Origin: CAYXAA01 sp964462985
GTDB taxonomy: Bacteria > Pseudomonadota > Alphaproteobacteria > Rhizobiales > Stappiaceae
Direction: 5' to 3'
Assembly (NCBI GenBank): GCA_964462985.1
Contig: CAYXAA010000011.1
Location: 51,642 to 115,641 of the forward strand
Length of the DNA stretch: 64,000 bases
Shown here: one piece after another, positions 56,051-64,000 of the stretch
Numbering within the stretch: the first letter of the stretch is position 1
Layout: every line of letters starts with the position of its first letter
The notes under the pieces: model-generated
Database searches by the model: none
Told to the model about the DNA's origin: nothing
Seen by the model: only the letters and a program-made list of their open reading frames with translations
Position numbers and translations under genes: made by a program

Positions 56051-56265
56051 GGAACCTCCCCTTGTCGCCGGCGGGTCCTGCCGCCGCGGACTTGGCCGTG
56101 CCGTTGTGCGCCCGCGAAACCAAGCCGGCGGGCTCGGTTCGGTGATCGGATCGCATGAAGGCGGCGACGTCGACTGCTTCCTAGGTATGAGGGCGTGCCT
56201 CCCCGCACGAGGACGGCGAGCATTAGGGGTATCTGAAGGTGCCGGCGACCGCAACCGCGCGGCCG

Positions 56266-57162
56266 TTAGATCTGACATGTGCCACAGTAGAAGGTGGAGC
56301 GGCCGTTCTGCATCCGCCGCTCGATTGTGCCACCGCAACCCGGGCTGGGGCACACACGCCCCGCACGATCGTAGACCGAAAAGCTGTGCTGGAAATAGCC
56401 GAGCGTGCCGTCCGCTTGGCGATGGTCGCGCAGCGACGAACCCCCAGCCGCGATCGCCTCGGCAACCACGGCGTGGATCGCCGCTGCGAGCCGGTCGGCC
56501 GCCATACCGTCCTGCCACGCGTTTTCGGCGAGCGTGCCTGCCGCGCGAAATGGCGACAGACCCGCACGATGCAGCGCCTCGCAGACATAAATGTTGCCGA
56601 GACCGGCAATCAGACGTTGATCGAGCAGTGCGGCCTTGAGAGACGTCACCTTGCCGGCGAACAAGGTTCGGAGGATTGGGCCATTGAGGGCATTACCCGT
56701 GGGATCGATCCCGAGATGGGCGAAGAGCGGATGGCGGTCGAGTGCATCGCGCGGCACCAGCGTCATGAACCCGAAGCGCCGCGGGTCATTGTAAACAACA
56801 TTGCTCCGCACCGTTCCGGCCGAGTCGCCGAGCTGAAATACCACGTGGTCGTGACGCGGGTCCTTGGACCGGTCACGGTAAAACTCTCCCGGCGTTCCAC
56901 TCTCTGCCGCTGTTTCGATGCGGAAGGATCCTGACATGCCGAGATGCATGACCAGTACGGTTCCGTCGTCAAGATCCGTCAGCAGGTATTTGGCGCGCCG
57001 TCCGAGGCCTGTGATTGTTCTTCCCACGAGCCGGGAGGCAAAGCGCTCGGGAAACGGAAAGCGCAAATCGCCGCGGCGCTGATCAACGTTGAGTATCCTG
57101 GCGCCTTCGAACACCGGCGCAAGGCCGCGACGCACGGTTTCGACCTCGGGAAGTTCGGGCAT
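56266..57162 (-). CDS. mutM: Formamidopyrimidine-DNA glycosylase
   Basis: A 298-residue repair glycosylase/AP lyase for oxidised purines. The N-terminal MPELPEVETVRRGLAP supplies the catalytic proline and glutamate; RRAKYLLTDL has the lysine; GNIYVCEALHRAGLSP is the H2TH region; and the zinc finger is CPSPGCGG ... FYCGTCQ at the C-terminus. Start at 57162 is set by this obligate N-terminus. Divergent from ubiE. Confidence 0.96.
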   Translation of the reverse strand: MPELPEVETVRRGLAPVFEGARILNVDQRRGDLRFPFPERFASRLVGRTITGLGRRAKYLLTDLDDGTVLVMHLGMSGSFRIETAAESGTPGEFYRDRSKDPRHDHVVFQLGDSAGTVRSNVVYNDPRRFGFMTLVPRDALDRHPLFAHLGIDPTGNALNGPILRTLFAGKVTSLKAALLDQRLIAGLGNIYVCEALHRAGLSPFRAAGTLAENAWQDGMAADRLAAAIHAVVAEAIAAGGSSLRDHRQADGTLGYFQHSFSVYDRAGRVCPSPGCGGTIERRMQNGRSTFYCGTCQI

Positions 57163-57268
57163 GAACGGAGGGCCTCGGCTTTGAATGAATGCAACGGCTG
57201 CAACCGATTGGCACGATGGCGCAGTCTGGTTGCATATACTATGGTCCGCCGCGAAAAGGAGGACGGCG

Positions 57269-58069
57269 ATGGTTGGCAATGCTTCGGCAGGCGCGCAGGG
57301 GCGCGCGAAGGGCGGCCACATGGCGACCAGCTTTGGTTATCGCGAGGTCGCCGAAGGCGAGAAGCAGCCGCTCGTCGACGACGTGTTCCACAAGGTGGCG
57401 AGCCGCTATGATCTTATGAACGATCTGATGTCGGGCGGGCTGCATCGGCTGTGGAAGGACGCGATGGTCTCCGTGTTGGCGCCACCGCGGAACGGCAAGC
57501 GGCCTTTTCGCGTCGTCGATGTCGCTGGCGGAACGGGGGACATCGCCCAACGGATTGTCGAACGCTCCGGAAACCACGCCGAGGTCACGGTGTGCGACAT
57601 CAACGGTTCGATGCTTTCCGTGGGGCGCGACCGGGCTGATGCAGCAGGTCGATCGGGGTTGATCCGCTTCGTCGAAGGCAATGCGGAGAGTCTGCCGTTT
57701 CCCGATCATTCCTTTGACGCCTACACAATTGCCTTTGGTATTCGCAACGTCCCGCGGATCGACCTTGCACTCGCCGAGGCTCGGCGCGTGCTGAAACGCG
57801 GCGGCCGCTTCCTGTGCCTGGAGTTCTCCCAGGTCGACGTGCCGCTTCTCGACAGCGTCTACGATCGCTTCTCTTTCGATGTCATCCCTACGATCGGACG
57901 GGTGGTGGCAGGCGACGCCGATCCCTACCGCTATCTGGTCGAGTCGATCCGCCGGTTTCCGCATCAGGAGCGGTTCGCCGAGATGATCCGCCAGGCCGGC
58001 TTCGAGCGGGTGACCTGGCGCAACTTCTCCGGCGGCATTGCCTGTCTCCACGGCGGTTGGAAGTTCTAG
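57269..58069 (+). CDS. ubiE: Ubiquinone/menaquinone C-methyltransferase UbiE
   Basis: A 266-residue SAM-dependent methyltransferase of quinone biosynthesis. VFHKVASRYDLMNDLMSGGL and HRLWKDAMV open the conserved part, VDVAGGTGDIA is the SAM-binding motif, and IAFGIRNVPRIDLALAEARR is the UbiE signature. ATG 57269 has GGAGG six bases upstream. Four bases before ubiB. Confidence 0.96.
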   Translation: MVGNASAGAQGRAKGGHMATSFGYREVAEGEKQPLVDDVFHKVASRYDLMNDLMSGGLHRLWKDAMVSVLAPPRNGKRPFRVVDVAGGTGDIAQRIVERSGNHAEVTVCDINGSMLSVGRDRADAAGRSGLIRFVEGNAESLPFPDHSFDAYTIAFGIRNVPRIDLALAEARRVLKRGGRFLCLEFSQVDVPLLDSVYDRFSFDVIPTIGRVVAGDADPYRYLVESIRRFPHQERFAEMIRQAGFERVTWRNFSGGIACLHGGWKF

Positions 58070-58073
58070 CGGT

Positions 58074-59639
58074 ATGATCGCATCCCTATTCCGCTTGGCC
58101 AGAGCTGGGTTCGTGATGGCCCGGGAAGGCGTATTCGGCGTGTTCGATCTTCCGGATCTGCCGCCGGCAGTGCGTTTCGCGCTCTGGACCGCCCGACTGC
58201 TGGAGCGCCGCGGCGTGAGGAATGTTGCCGCGGGCACCCGGCTATCGGAGGCGCTGAACAAACTCGGGCCGTCCTACGTCAAGCTCGGTCAGTTCCTTGC
58301 AACCCGCGCCGACGTGGTCGGTCACGACATGGCGAGCGACCTCGCCTCCCTGCAGGACCGACTGCCGCCCTTCCCCCAAGCCGAAGCTGAGCGCGCCGTC
58401 GCCGAGCAGCTCGGTCGGCCGCTCGACGAACTGTTCGAAAGCTTCGGGGAGCCGGTTGCCGCCGCGTCGATTGCGCAGGTTCATGCGGCGACGGTGCGCG
58501 AGCGCGACGGCGCGCTGCGCAAGGTGGCGGTCAAGGTGATTCGCCCGGGCGTGGCCCGCCGTTTCCACCGCGATCTTACCAGCTTCTATGTTGCGGCCAG
58601 GCTGATCGAGCGCTTCCATCCACCATCGCGTCGGTTGAGGCCAGTGGCGGTGGTCGACACGCTCGCCCGCTCCGTGACGCTGGAGATGGATTTCCGCCTG
58701 GAGGCTGCCGCAATCTCCGAGATGGCGGAAAACACTGCCGACGACCCCGGCTTTCGGGTTCCCGGCGTCGATTGGCTGCGCACGGCGAAGTCGGTCCTTA
58801 CGCTCGAGTGGGTGGAAGGGCGCAAATTGTCCGACATCGAGGGCCTCGTCGCCGACGGTCACGACCTGGTGGCGCTGGGCGCCAATGTCATCCAGTCCTT
58901 CCTGCGCCATGCCGTGCGCGACGGCTTCTTTCACGCGGACATGCACCAGGGAAACATGTTCGTCGAGCCGGACGGCACGCTGGTCGCCGTCGACTTCGGC
59001 ATTACCGGGCGCCTGAGCCGGGCCGAGCGCCGTTTTCTCGCCGAGATCCTCTACGGTTTCATCGCCCGCGACTACCGCCGGGTCGCTGCCGTCCATTTCG
59101 AGGCTGGATACGTTCCGCGCGACCAGGACGTTGATCTGTTCGCTCAGGCGATCCGTGCGATCGGCGAACCGATCCACGGCCACGACGCCTCCGAGATCTC
59201 CATGGCCAGACTGCTCGCTCAGCTCCTGGAGGTGACGGAACTCTTCAACATGCATACGCAGACTCAGCTCATACTTCTGCAGAAGACCATGGTGGTGGTC
59301 GAAGGGGTGGCTCGTACCCTCGACCCCCATCTCGATATGTGGCGGACGGCCGAGCCGGTGATTCGCGGCTGGATCGAGCGTAATCTCGGGCCCGTCGGAC
59401 GGCTCCAGGACGCCGCAGGTGGGCTCGCTTCCCTTGGCCGAATCGCGGCGGACCTGCCGATCTTTGCCGACCGCATCGGGCGGCTGTCGGGTGAGTTGGA
59501 GGCGATGGCGGTAACGGGCCTGCGCTTCGACGCCGAGACCGCTGAGGCCATCGGCCGTGCCGAGGCGCGCCATTCGCGGTCCGGCCGCGTGGCACTTTGG
59601 GTGATCGCCGCGCTGATCGCCGCCGGCCTGTTCCTGTAG
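58074..59639 (+). CDS. ubiB: Atypical kinase/ATPase UbiB
   Basis: A 521-residue ABC1/ADCK-family protein needed for ubiquinone synthesis. KxGQ motif in SYVKLGQFLATR, the Ala-rich loop PVAAASIAQVHAAT, VAVKVIRPGV, HADMHQGNMFVEPDGTLVAV and DFGITGRLS are all present. A C-terminal hydrophobic segment (VALWVIAALIAAGLFL) anchors it in the membrane. The ATG at 58074 follows ubiE directly. Confidence 0.96.
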   Translation: MIASLFRLARAGFVMAREGVFGVFDLPDLPPAVRFALWTARLLERRGVRNVAAGTRLSEALNKLGPSYVKLGQFLATRADVVGHDMASDLASLQDRLPPFPQAEAERAVAEQLGRPLDELFESFGEPVAAASIAQVHAATVRERDGALRKVAVKVIRPGVARRFHRDLTSFYVAARLIERFHPPSRRLRPVAVVDTLARSVTLEMDFRLEAAAISEMAENTADDPGFRVPGVDWLRTAKSVLTLEWVEGRKLSDIEGLVADGHDLVALGANVIQSFLRHAVRDGFFHADMHQGNMFVEPDGTLVAVDFGITGRLSRAERRFLAEILYGFIARDYRRVAAVHFEAGYVPRDQDVDLFAQAIRAIGEPIHGHDASEISMARLLAQLLEVTELFNMHTQTQLILLQKTMVVVEGVARTLDPHLDMWRTAEPVIRGWIERNLGPVGRLQDAAGGLASLGRIAADLPIFADRIGRLSGELEAMAVTGLRFDAETAEAIGRAEARHSRSGRVALWVIAALIAAGLFL

Positions 59640-59887
59640 CGGGGCGACATCGGATCGCCTGAAGACTTTGACTTGATTGTGCAGGCCTCGTGGCCGAAAC
59701 GCGACAGGCGAGTGATCATTTCTTGGCGGGCCTTTTTTGGCCAAGTAAGGCGACCCAGTTTCCTCCTGCCAGTGTCCGGCCAGTCGAGCGCGCCGGGGAG
59801 CAACCTTCTGCCTTCAGAGGTCGTTACTGAATGCAGAACGATGCGGCGCGTGTCCGTAACTGAATTCGCGGAAGAGGGAGAGAGCCG

Positions 59888-60352
59888 ATGCCTCGATCTG
59901 TGAAGTTGGCTATTGGAGTCTGGTTTGGGCTGCTCGCTGCCGCACCGATTGCAGCTTTTGCCCAGCAGGCGACGCCACCGTTGACGCAGCAACCGGCACA
60001 GACAGAGCAGAACAGTTCTGCGTCTTCGGAAGTGTTCGAAAACCCGTCGGAAGCGGGGCCGACCACAGCCGACGGCAGGATCGTTCCGCGGGAGGCCGAA
60101 ACCCTGTGGATCGGCTTGCCGGTTATCGATGGCGATGGTCAGGAGATCGGAAAAGTCGCCGGTTTGTTCCGCGACGAACAGGGCATTGTGCGTGAAGTCA
60201 ACGCAGAGACCGGGGGCTTTTGGGGCTTTTTCACGGAAAGCCGGGCAATTCCGATCGAGAGGGTCGTCCCGGACAGTGACAAGCTCGTCGTGCCGATGAC
60301 GTGGCAGGAGATCGCTGCCTTGCCGCCTCCGAGGACAGCCTATGGACGGTAG
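59888..60352 (+). CDS. Exported PRC-barrel domain protein
   Basis: A 154-residue protein with a signal peptide (MPRSVKLAIGVWFGLLAAAP then AFAQQ), a Gln/Thr/Ser-rich linker and a single PRC-barrel domain (IGLPVIDGDGQEIGKVAGLF to SRAIPIERVV). GAGGGAGAG lies before the ATG. PRC-barrel proteins of this kind are common in Rhizobiales, often stress-related; the function here is unknown. The 248 bases upstream of it hold no gene that I can see, only a CTTGGC/GCCAAG hairpin near 59722-59745. Confidence 0.8.
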   Translation: MPRSVKLAIGVWFGLLAAAPIAAFAQQATPPLTQQPAQTEQNSSASSEVFENPSEAGPTTADGRIVPREAETLWIGLPVIDGDGQEIGKVAGLFRDEQGIVREVNAETGGFWGFFTESRAIPIERVVPDSDKLVVPMTWQEIAALPPPRTAYGR

Positions 60353-60449
60353 CCCACGAGCCTTCGCTTAAGGTTCCCGCTGGCTGCGATATCGTCGACC
60401 TTGCCGGCCCCGCCAAGAGCGCGGGCGCGGCAAGGCTGGAGGTTGCTTT

Positions 60450-60581
60450 ATGGGTTTCTGGATGGCCATCGGCATCGGGGTCGGTGCTGTCATGGGCACA
60501 GCCATGGACAACGTCGCGATCGGCGTTGCGGTAGGTATCGCCATGGGAGCGGCCATCGGCGTCACATTCGGCAAGAGTTGA
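60450..60581 (+). CDS. Small glycine-rich membrane protein (43 residues)
   Basis: MGFWMAIGIGVGAVMGTAMD is followed by NVAIGVAVGIAMGAAIGVTF and GKS. Almost the whole protein is small or hydrophobic, with repeated GxxxG/GxxxA spacing (glycine zipper), consistent with one or two packed membrane helices. GGAGG lies seven bases before the ATG. It is 97 bases after the PRC-barrel gene on the same strand and converges with alkB. I do not recognise a family. Real expression is inferred from the ribosome site and composition only. Confidence 0.65.
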   Translation: MGFWMAIGIGVGAVMGTAMDNVAIGVAVGIAMGAAIGVTFGKS

Positions 60582-60618
60582 AACATGCAATAAATGCCGT
60601 GGCATTCCGCACCGGCGG

Positions 60619-61239
60619 TCAGGTCGCAGGGTTCACGCGCCTCAATGTCAAGTTGATCCTCCCGCCGCCCGCAATCAGCGTTGACGAGCCGAAAAGGATC
60701 CGGTCAATGCCGTGATAGGCCAGCCGCGCCGGGCCGCCGAGCACGACGACGTCGCCGGAAGCAAGGCGCAACGATCGTGTCGGCCCTTTCCGGGCCGTGC
60801 CGCCGATCCGGAACACTGCCGTGTCGCCAAGTGAAATTGACACGACCGGAGCCGCAAAGTCCTGCTCGTCGCGATCCTGGTGCAGCCCCATCTTAGCGCC
60901 GCTTTCGTAAAAGTTGATCAGGCAAGCTTCCGGAGCCGGCGCTGCCGGTGTCAGCTGCTCCCAGAGTTCGATGAGCGACGGTGGGATGGGCGGCCACGGC
61001 TGCCCGGTCTCCGGATGCAGCCGTTGGTAGCGATAGCCGGCAATGTCTGAGACCCAGCCGAGCGATCCGCAGTTCGACATCCGCACCGAAAACGGTCGGC
61101 CGGTCCTCGGCATCACCGGCAGGAATAACGGTGCCTGCACCACGACATCGCTTATCGCGGCGACGAGATTTTCCTGGGCGGAACGGTCGAGATGGCCAGG
61201 TAGATAACGGAAGCCCTCGGGCGGCGAAAAACCGGTCAT
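60619..61239 (-). CDS. alkB: Alkylated DNA repair dioxygenase AlkB
   Basis: A 206-residue Fe(II)/2-oxoglutarate dioxygenase that repairs N-alkylated bases. The iron ligands are in MGLHQDRDEQD (HxD) and YHGIDRI, and the RINLTLRRV motif binds 2-oxoglutarate. CLINFYESGAKMGLHQDRDE is the standard AlkB block. Length is typical. Confidence 0.95.
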   Translation of the reverse strand: MTGFSPPEGFRYLPGHLDRSAQENLVAAISDVVVQAPLFLPVMPRTGRPFSVRMSNCGSLGWVSDIAGYRYQRLHPETGQPWPPIPPSLIELWEQLTPAAPAPEACLINFYESGAKMGLHQDRDEQDFAAPVVSISLGDTAVFRIGGTARKGPTRSLRLASGDVVVLGGPARLAYHGIDRILFGSSTLIAGGGRINLTLRRVNPAT

Positions 61240-61340
61240 GAGGTCACCTTTGCCGCATGCCGGTCTTGGCGCAGGATGAAATTAGGAGTCATTGTGGTTC
61301 CGTGTCGCCGTGTTTGAACGGCACTTTTGAGGGGGAGACC

Positions 61341-62912
61341 ATGTCCATTCTGCCGGCTTCGGTGGCCGCGGTTCTGAATCTGCTGGCGAGCCTTTTCGTC
61401 ATGCTGATCCTGGTTGGGATCGTCGCCCTCGTCATCCTCTACGTAGTCGACAAGCGTCAGCACGCCGACGCCATTCGGCACAACTTTCCCGTAGTCGGTC
61501 GCTTCCGCCACCTTTTCATCGAACTTGGCGAATTCTTCCGCCAGTACTTCTTCGCCATGGACCGCGAGGAAATGCCGTTCAACCGCGCCGAGCGAAACTG
61601 GTGTTATCGTGCTTCGGACGGGACGGACAATACCATCGCCTTCGGCTCGACCAAGAACCTGACGCCGTCTGGAACGGCGATCTTCGTCAATGCACCCTTT
61701 CCTCCGCTGGAAACCGACCGCGCCGAGACCCAGCCGATGGAAATCGGGCCCTATGCCCGCCGACCCTATCTGGCGCCTTCGTTCCACAATATCTCGGGCA
61801 TGAGCTTCGGCGCCCTATCGGCGCCGGCCGTACGGGCCCTGTCGCGCGGCGCCAAGCTGGCCGGCTGCTGGATGAACACCGGGGAAGGCGGGCTGTCGCC
61901 CTATCATCTGGAGGGTGGTTGCGACATTGTGTTTCAGATCGGTACGGCCAAATACGGCGTCCGCAGTGCCGACGGCAGGCTTGACCCCGACAAGTTGCGC
62001 GCGATCGCCGACCGGCCTGAGGTTAAGATGGTCGAAATCAAGCTCGCCCAGGGAGCAAAGCCGGGCAAGGGCGGCATCCTGCCTGGCGAGAAGGTCACCG
62101 CGGAGATCGCATCCGTCCGTGGTATTCCCGCCGGCCTGCCGTCAATCTCTCCGAACCGTCATCCCGAGATCGGATCGGTCGGACAATTGCTCGACTTCAT
62201 CGAAGAAGTGCGGGAGCTGACGGGGTTGCCGACCGGTTTCAAAACCGTCATCGGCGGCTTCGAATGGATCGAGGAGCTTTGCTTTGAGATTGCACGCCGG
62301 GGTCCGGAATCGGCGCCGGACTTCATCACTATCGATTCTGGAGATGGCGGTTCGGGTGCCGCTCCGATGCCCTTGATGGACAATGTCGGACTGACCATCC
62401 GCGAAGCCCTGCCCGGCGTCGTCGACATTCTCGGTCGCAATGGCTTGCGCGAGCGTGTGCGGGTCATCGCCTCCGGCAAGCTCGTCAATCCGTCGCAGGT
62501 GGCAATGGCATTGGCCGCAGGTGCCGATTTCGTCGTCTCGGCGCGCGGCTACATGTTCGCTCTCGGCTGCATTCAGGCCCTGCGCTGCAACAAGAATACC
62601 TGTCCGACCGGCATCACGACTCACAACCCGCATCTGCAATCCGGCCTCGATCCGGCCGACAAGGCGGTCAAGGTCGCCAACTACTGCCGCAACATCCGCC
62701 ACGAGGTCGAGATGATCGCCCATTCCTGCGGCGTCGATGAGCCACGGCAACTGCGCCGTCATCATGTGCGTGTCGTCCAGGCCAACGGCCGCTCGGTGCT
62801 GCTGTCGGAGCTCTATCCGCCGGTATCATTTGCCGCCGCCGACCGGCAATCCGCGGCGGAATTGGTTCTGGCCGATGGGAACGGCATGGACGCGGCGGCC
62901 CGGACGGGGTAA
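61341..62912 (+). CDS. Membrane-anchored FMN-binding glutamate-synthase-like protein
   Basis: A 523-residue flavoprotein. One N-terminal membrane segment (LFVMLILVGIVALVILYVVD, about residues 18-37) is followed by the GltB-type synthase domain: SGMSFGALSAPAVRALSRGA, MNTGEGGLSPYHLEGG, and ITIDSGDGGSGAAPMPLMDN. The CIQALRCNKNTCPTGI cysteines match the 3Fe-4S site of glutamate synthase. There is no glutaminase domain, so it is not a complete GltB. GGGGGAG precedes the ATG at 61341. The reaction is unknown. Confidence 0.87.
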   Translation: MSILPASVAAVLNLLASLFVMLILVGIVALVILYVVDKRQHADAIRHNFPVVGRFRHLFIELGEFFRQYFFAMDREEMPFNRAERNWCYRASDGTDNTIAFGSTKNLTPSGTAIFVNAPFPPLETDRAETQPMEIGPYARRPYLAPSFHNISGMSFGALSAPAVRALSRGAKLAGCWMNTGEGGLSPYHLEGGCDIVFQIGTAKYGVRSADGRLDPDKLRAIADRPEVKMVEIKLAQGAKPGKGGILPGEKVTAEIASVRGIPAGLPSISPNRHPEIGSVGQLLDFIEEVRELTGLPTGFKTVIGGFEWIEELCFEIARRGPESAPDFITIDSGDGGSGAAPMPLMDNVGLTIREALPGVVDILGRNGLRERVRVIASGKLVNPSQVAMALAAGADFVVSARGYMFALGCIQALRCNKNTCPTGITTHNPHLQSGLDPADKAVKVANYCRNIRHEVEMIAHSCGVDEPRQLRRHHVRVVQANGRSVLLSELYPPVSFAAADRQSAAELVLADGNGMDAAARTG

Positions 62913-62949
62913 GTGGGCAGGAGCGACGGACCGGGCATGTCCGACCCGA

Positions 62950-62980
62950 CTTGCGGCGCGCAGCCCCCCCTCTTATATAC
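62950..62980 (+). promoter_or_regulatory. RpoH (sigma-32) type promoter of dnaK
   Basis: CTTG (62950-62953) and CTTATATAC (62972-62980) with 18 bases between them match the alphaproteobacterial heat-shock pattern CTTG-N16-18-CYTATNTNNG. It lies about 220 bases upstream of the dnaK ATG. The 286-base interval holds no gene. Confidence 0.65.
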
Positions 62981-63198
62981 CGGACACGTTCCGCGTCGTG
63001 CGGCGCGTTGCGAGATCAGCGGGACTTTCTAGTGATAAGCGAAGGTCCGAAGCTGGTTTCTCTCGGTGCCGGAGCAACTCGGCTGCCTTCAGTGGCAGGT
63101 CCTCCGGCAGGACGTGTCGCCATGCGCATTGAAACGTGAATTGGGGGCCGGCCCGATGCCGTAACGGGTCCGACCGGTCTGCTGGAAAGAGAGGGCAA

Positions 63199-64000
63199 TA
63201 TGGCAAAGGTCATTGGTATCGACCTCGGCACGACCAATTCGTGCGTCGCCGTCATGGACGGCAAAGAATCCAAGGTTATCGAGAATTCCGAGGGTGCTCG
63301 GACGACCCCGTCCATGGTCGCTTTCACTGACGATGGCGAACGGCTGGTGGGCCAGCCGGCGAAGCGTCAGGCCGTCACCAATCCGACCAACACCCTGTTC
63401 GCCGTCAAGCGCCTGATCGGCCGGCGCTATGACGATCCGACAGTCGCCAAGGACAAGGGTCTCGTGCCATACGAGATCGTGCGCGCCGACAACGGCGATG
63501 CCTGGGTGAAGGCCGGCGACACCAGCTACTCGCCCTCGCAGATTTCCGCCTTCATCCTGCAGAAGATGAAGGAAACCGCCGAAGCCTATCTCGGCGAGAC
63601 GGTGACCCAGGCGGTCATCACGGTTCCCGCGTACTTCAACGACGCCCAGCGTCAGGCCACCAAGGACGCGGGCAAGATTGCCGGTCTCGAGGTGCTGCGC
63701 ATCATCAACGAGCCGACCGCGGCCGCGCTCGCCTACGGGCTGGACAGAAACGATGGCAAGACCATTGCCGTCTACGACCTTGGTGGCGGCACGTTCGACA
63801 TCTCGATCCTCGAGATCGGTGACGGCGTGTTCGAGGTGAAGTCGACCAACGGCGACACATTCCTCGGCGGCGAGGACTTCGACATGCGGCTGGTCGACTA
63901 TCTTGCGGCGGAGTTCAAGAAGGAACAGGGCGTCGATCTGAAGAACGACAAGCTCGCCTTGCAGCGACTCAAGGAGGCCGCCGAGAAGGCGAAGATCGAG
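63199..64000 (+). CDS. dnaK: Chaperone protein DnaK (partial, N-terminal 267 residues)
   Basis: The ATPase domain of Hsp70; the gene runs off the right edge. MAKVIGIDLGTTNSCVAVMD, VITVPAYFNDAQRQATKDAG, IINEPTAAALAYGLD and VYDLGGGTFDISILE are the Hsp70 signatures. An AGAGAGGG ribosome site precedes the ATG. A heat-shock promoter is predicted upstream. The substrate-binding domain and any dnaJ lie beyond the window. Confidence 0.97.

Noticed and set aside
59673..59903. Small plus-strand frame upstream of the PRC-barrel gene
   Set aside because: It overlaps the PRC-barrel start and ribosome site and has no motif.

Overview
The window looks like a chromosomal contig from a high-G+C alphaproteobacterium of the order Hyphomicrobiales (Rhizobiales). 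The evidence is an FtcR/Rem-type flagellar regulator, a DUF1217 flagellar protein, a small SRP RNA immediately upstream of dnaX-ybaB-recR, a DnaX that has lost most of its zinc-binding cysteines, and the gene neighbourhood ubiB-ubiE / mutM-echA-rpsT-dnaA-dnaN-recF-gyrB. I cannot place it to genus. I see no tRNA, rRNA, CRISPR array, insertion sequence or prophage.

Layout. (1) 1-5806: a minus-strand operon of PLP aminotransferase, agmatinase-family ureohydrolase and a PotABCD-type ABC importer (the permease runs off the left edge), with a divergent LysR regulator; probably uptake and breakdown of a polyamine or guanidino compound. (2) 5810-13285: a LacI-controlled minus-strand operon for an unidentified sugar conjugate: LacI, CUT1 binding protein, two permeases, ATPase, a GH63/MGH1-like glycosidase and a PIG-L deacetylase. 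Its promoter carries two copies of an AAAACGTTTT operator. (3) 13417-19289: housekeeping block: nudC and a HIT protein on the minus strand; ffs (SRP RNA), dnaX, ybaB, recR and a lytic transglycosylase on the plus strand. (4) 19454-24966: DUF3830 protein, a second PotD/B/C/A-type importer and a LysR regulator. (5) 25020-35206: flagellar cluster in two divergent arms, motA-fliM-(membrane coiled-coil protein)-fliN-fliG-flhB-(unknown) on the minus strand and DUF1217-flgF-(unknown)-fliI-ftcR on the plus strand. (6) 35339-45967: a secreted Cys-rich protein, a GntR/FCD regulator and a long uronate operon, uxaC-dctPQM-kdgF-kduI-kduD-uxuB-uxuA. (7) 46040-46249: a 100-N assembly gap flanked by two identical 55-base copies. 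(8) 46310-64000: core genes gyrB, LysE exporter, recF, dnaN, dnaA, rhodanese, rpsT, echA and mutM (minus); ubiE, ubiB, a PRC-barrel protein and a 43-residue glycine-rich protein (plus); alkB (minus); a glutamate-synthase-like flavoprotein and the start of dnaK (plus), the last behind an RpoH-type promoter.

How the genes work together. Three importers feed adjacent catabolic genes. In the uronate operon the TRAP transporter delivers hexuronates; UxaC, UxuB and UxuA convert them to 2-keto-3-deoxygluconate (KDG), while KdgF, KduI and KduD funnel unsaturated uronates from polysaccharide lyase products to the same intermediate. KDG kinase and KDPG aldolase are not in the window. The flagellar block supplies rotor switch, stator, export gate and ATPase, plus three uncharacterised proteins, one of them in the position where fliH would be expected next to fliI. 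The most promising uncharacterised pieces are the LacI/ABC/glycosidase/deacetylase locus, the duplicated-motif protein beside fliI, the DUF3830-linked importer and the small glycine-rich protein.

Several starts were set by Shine-Dalgarno placement rather than the longest reading frame: lacI GTG 13207, motA GTG 30459, uxuB TTG 43256, the sugar-binding protein ATG 12025 and dnaA ATG 53557.
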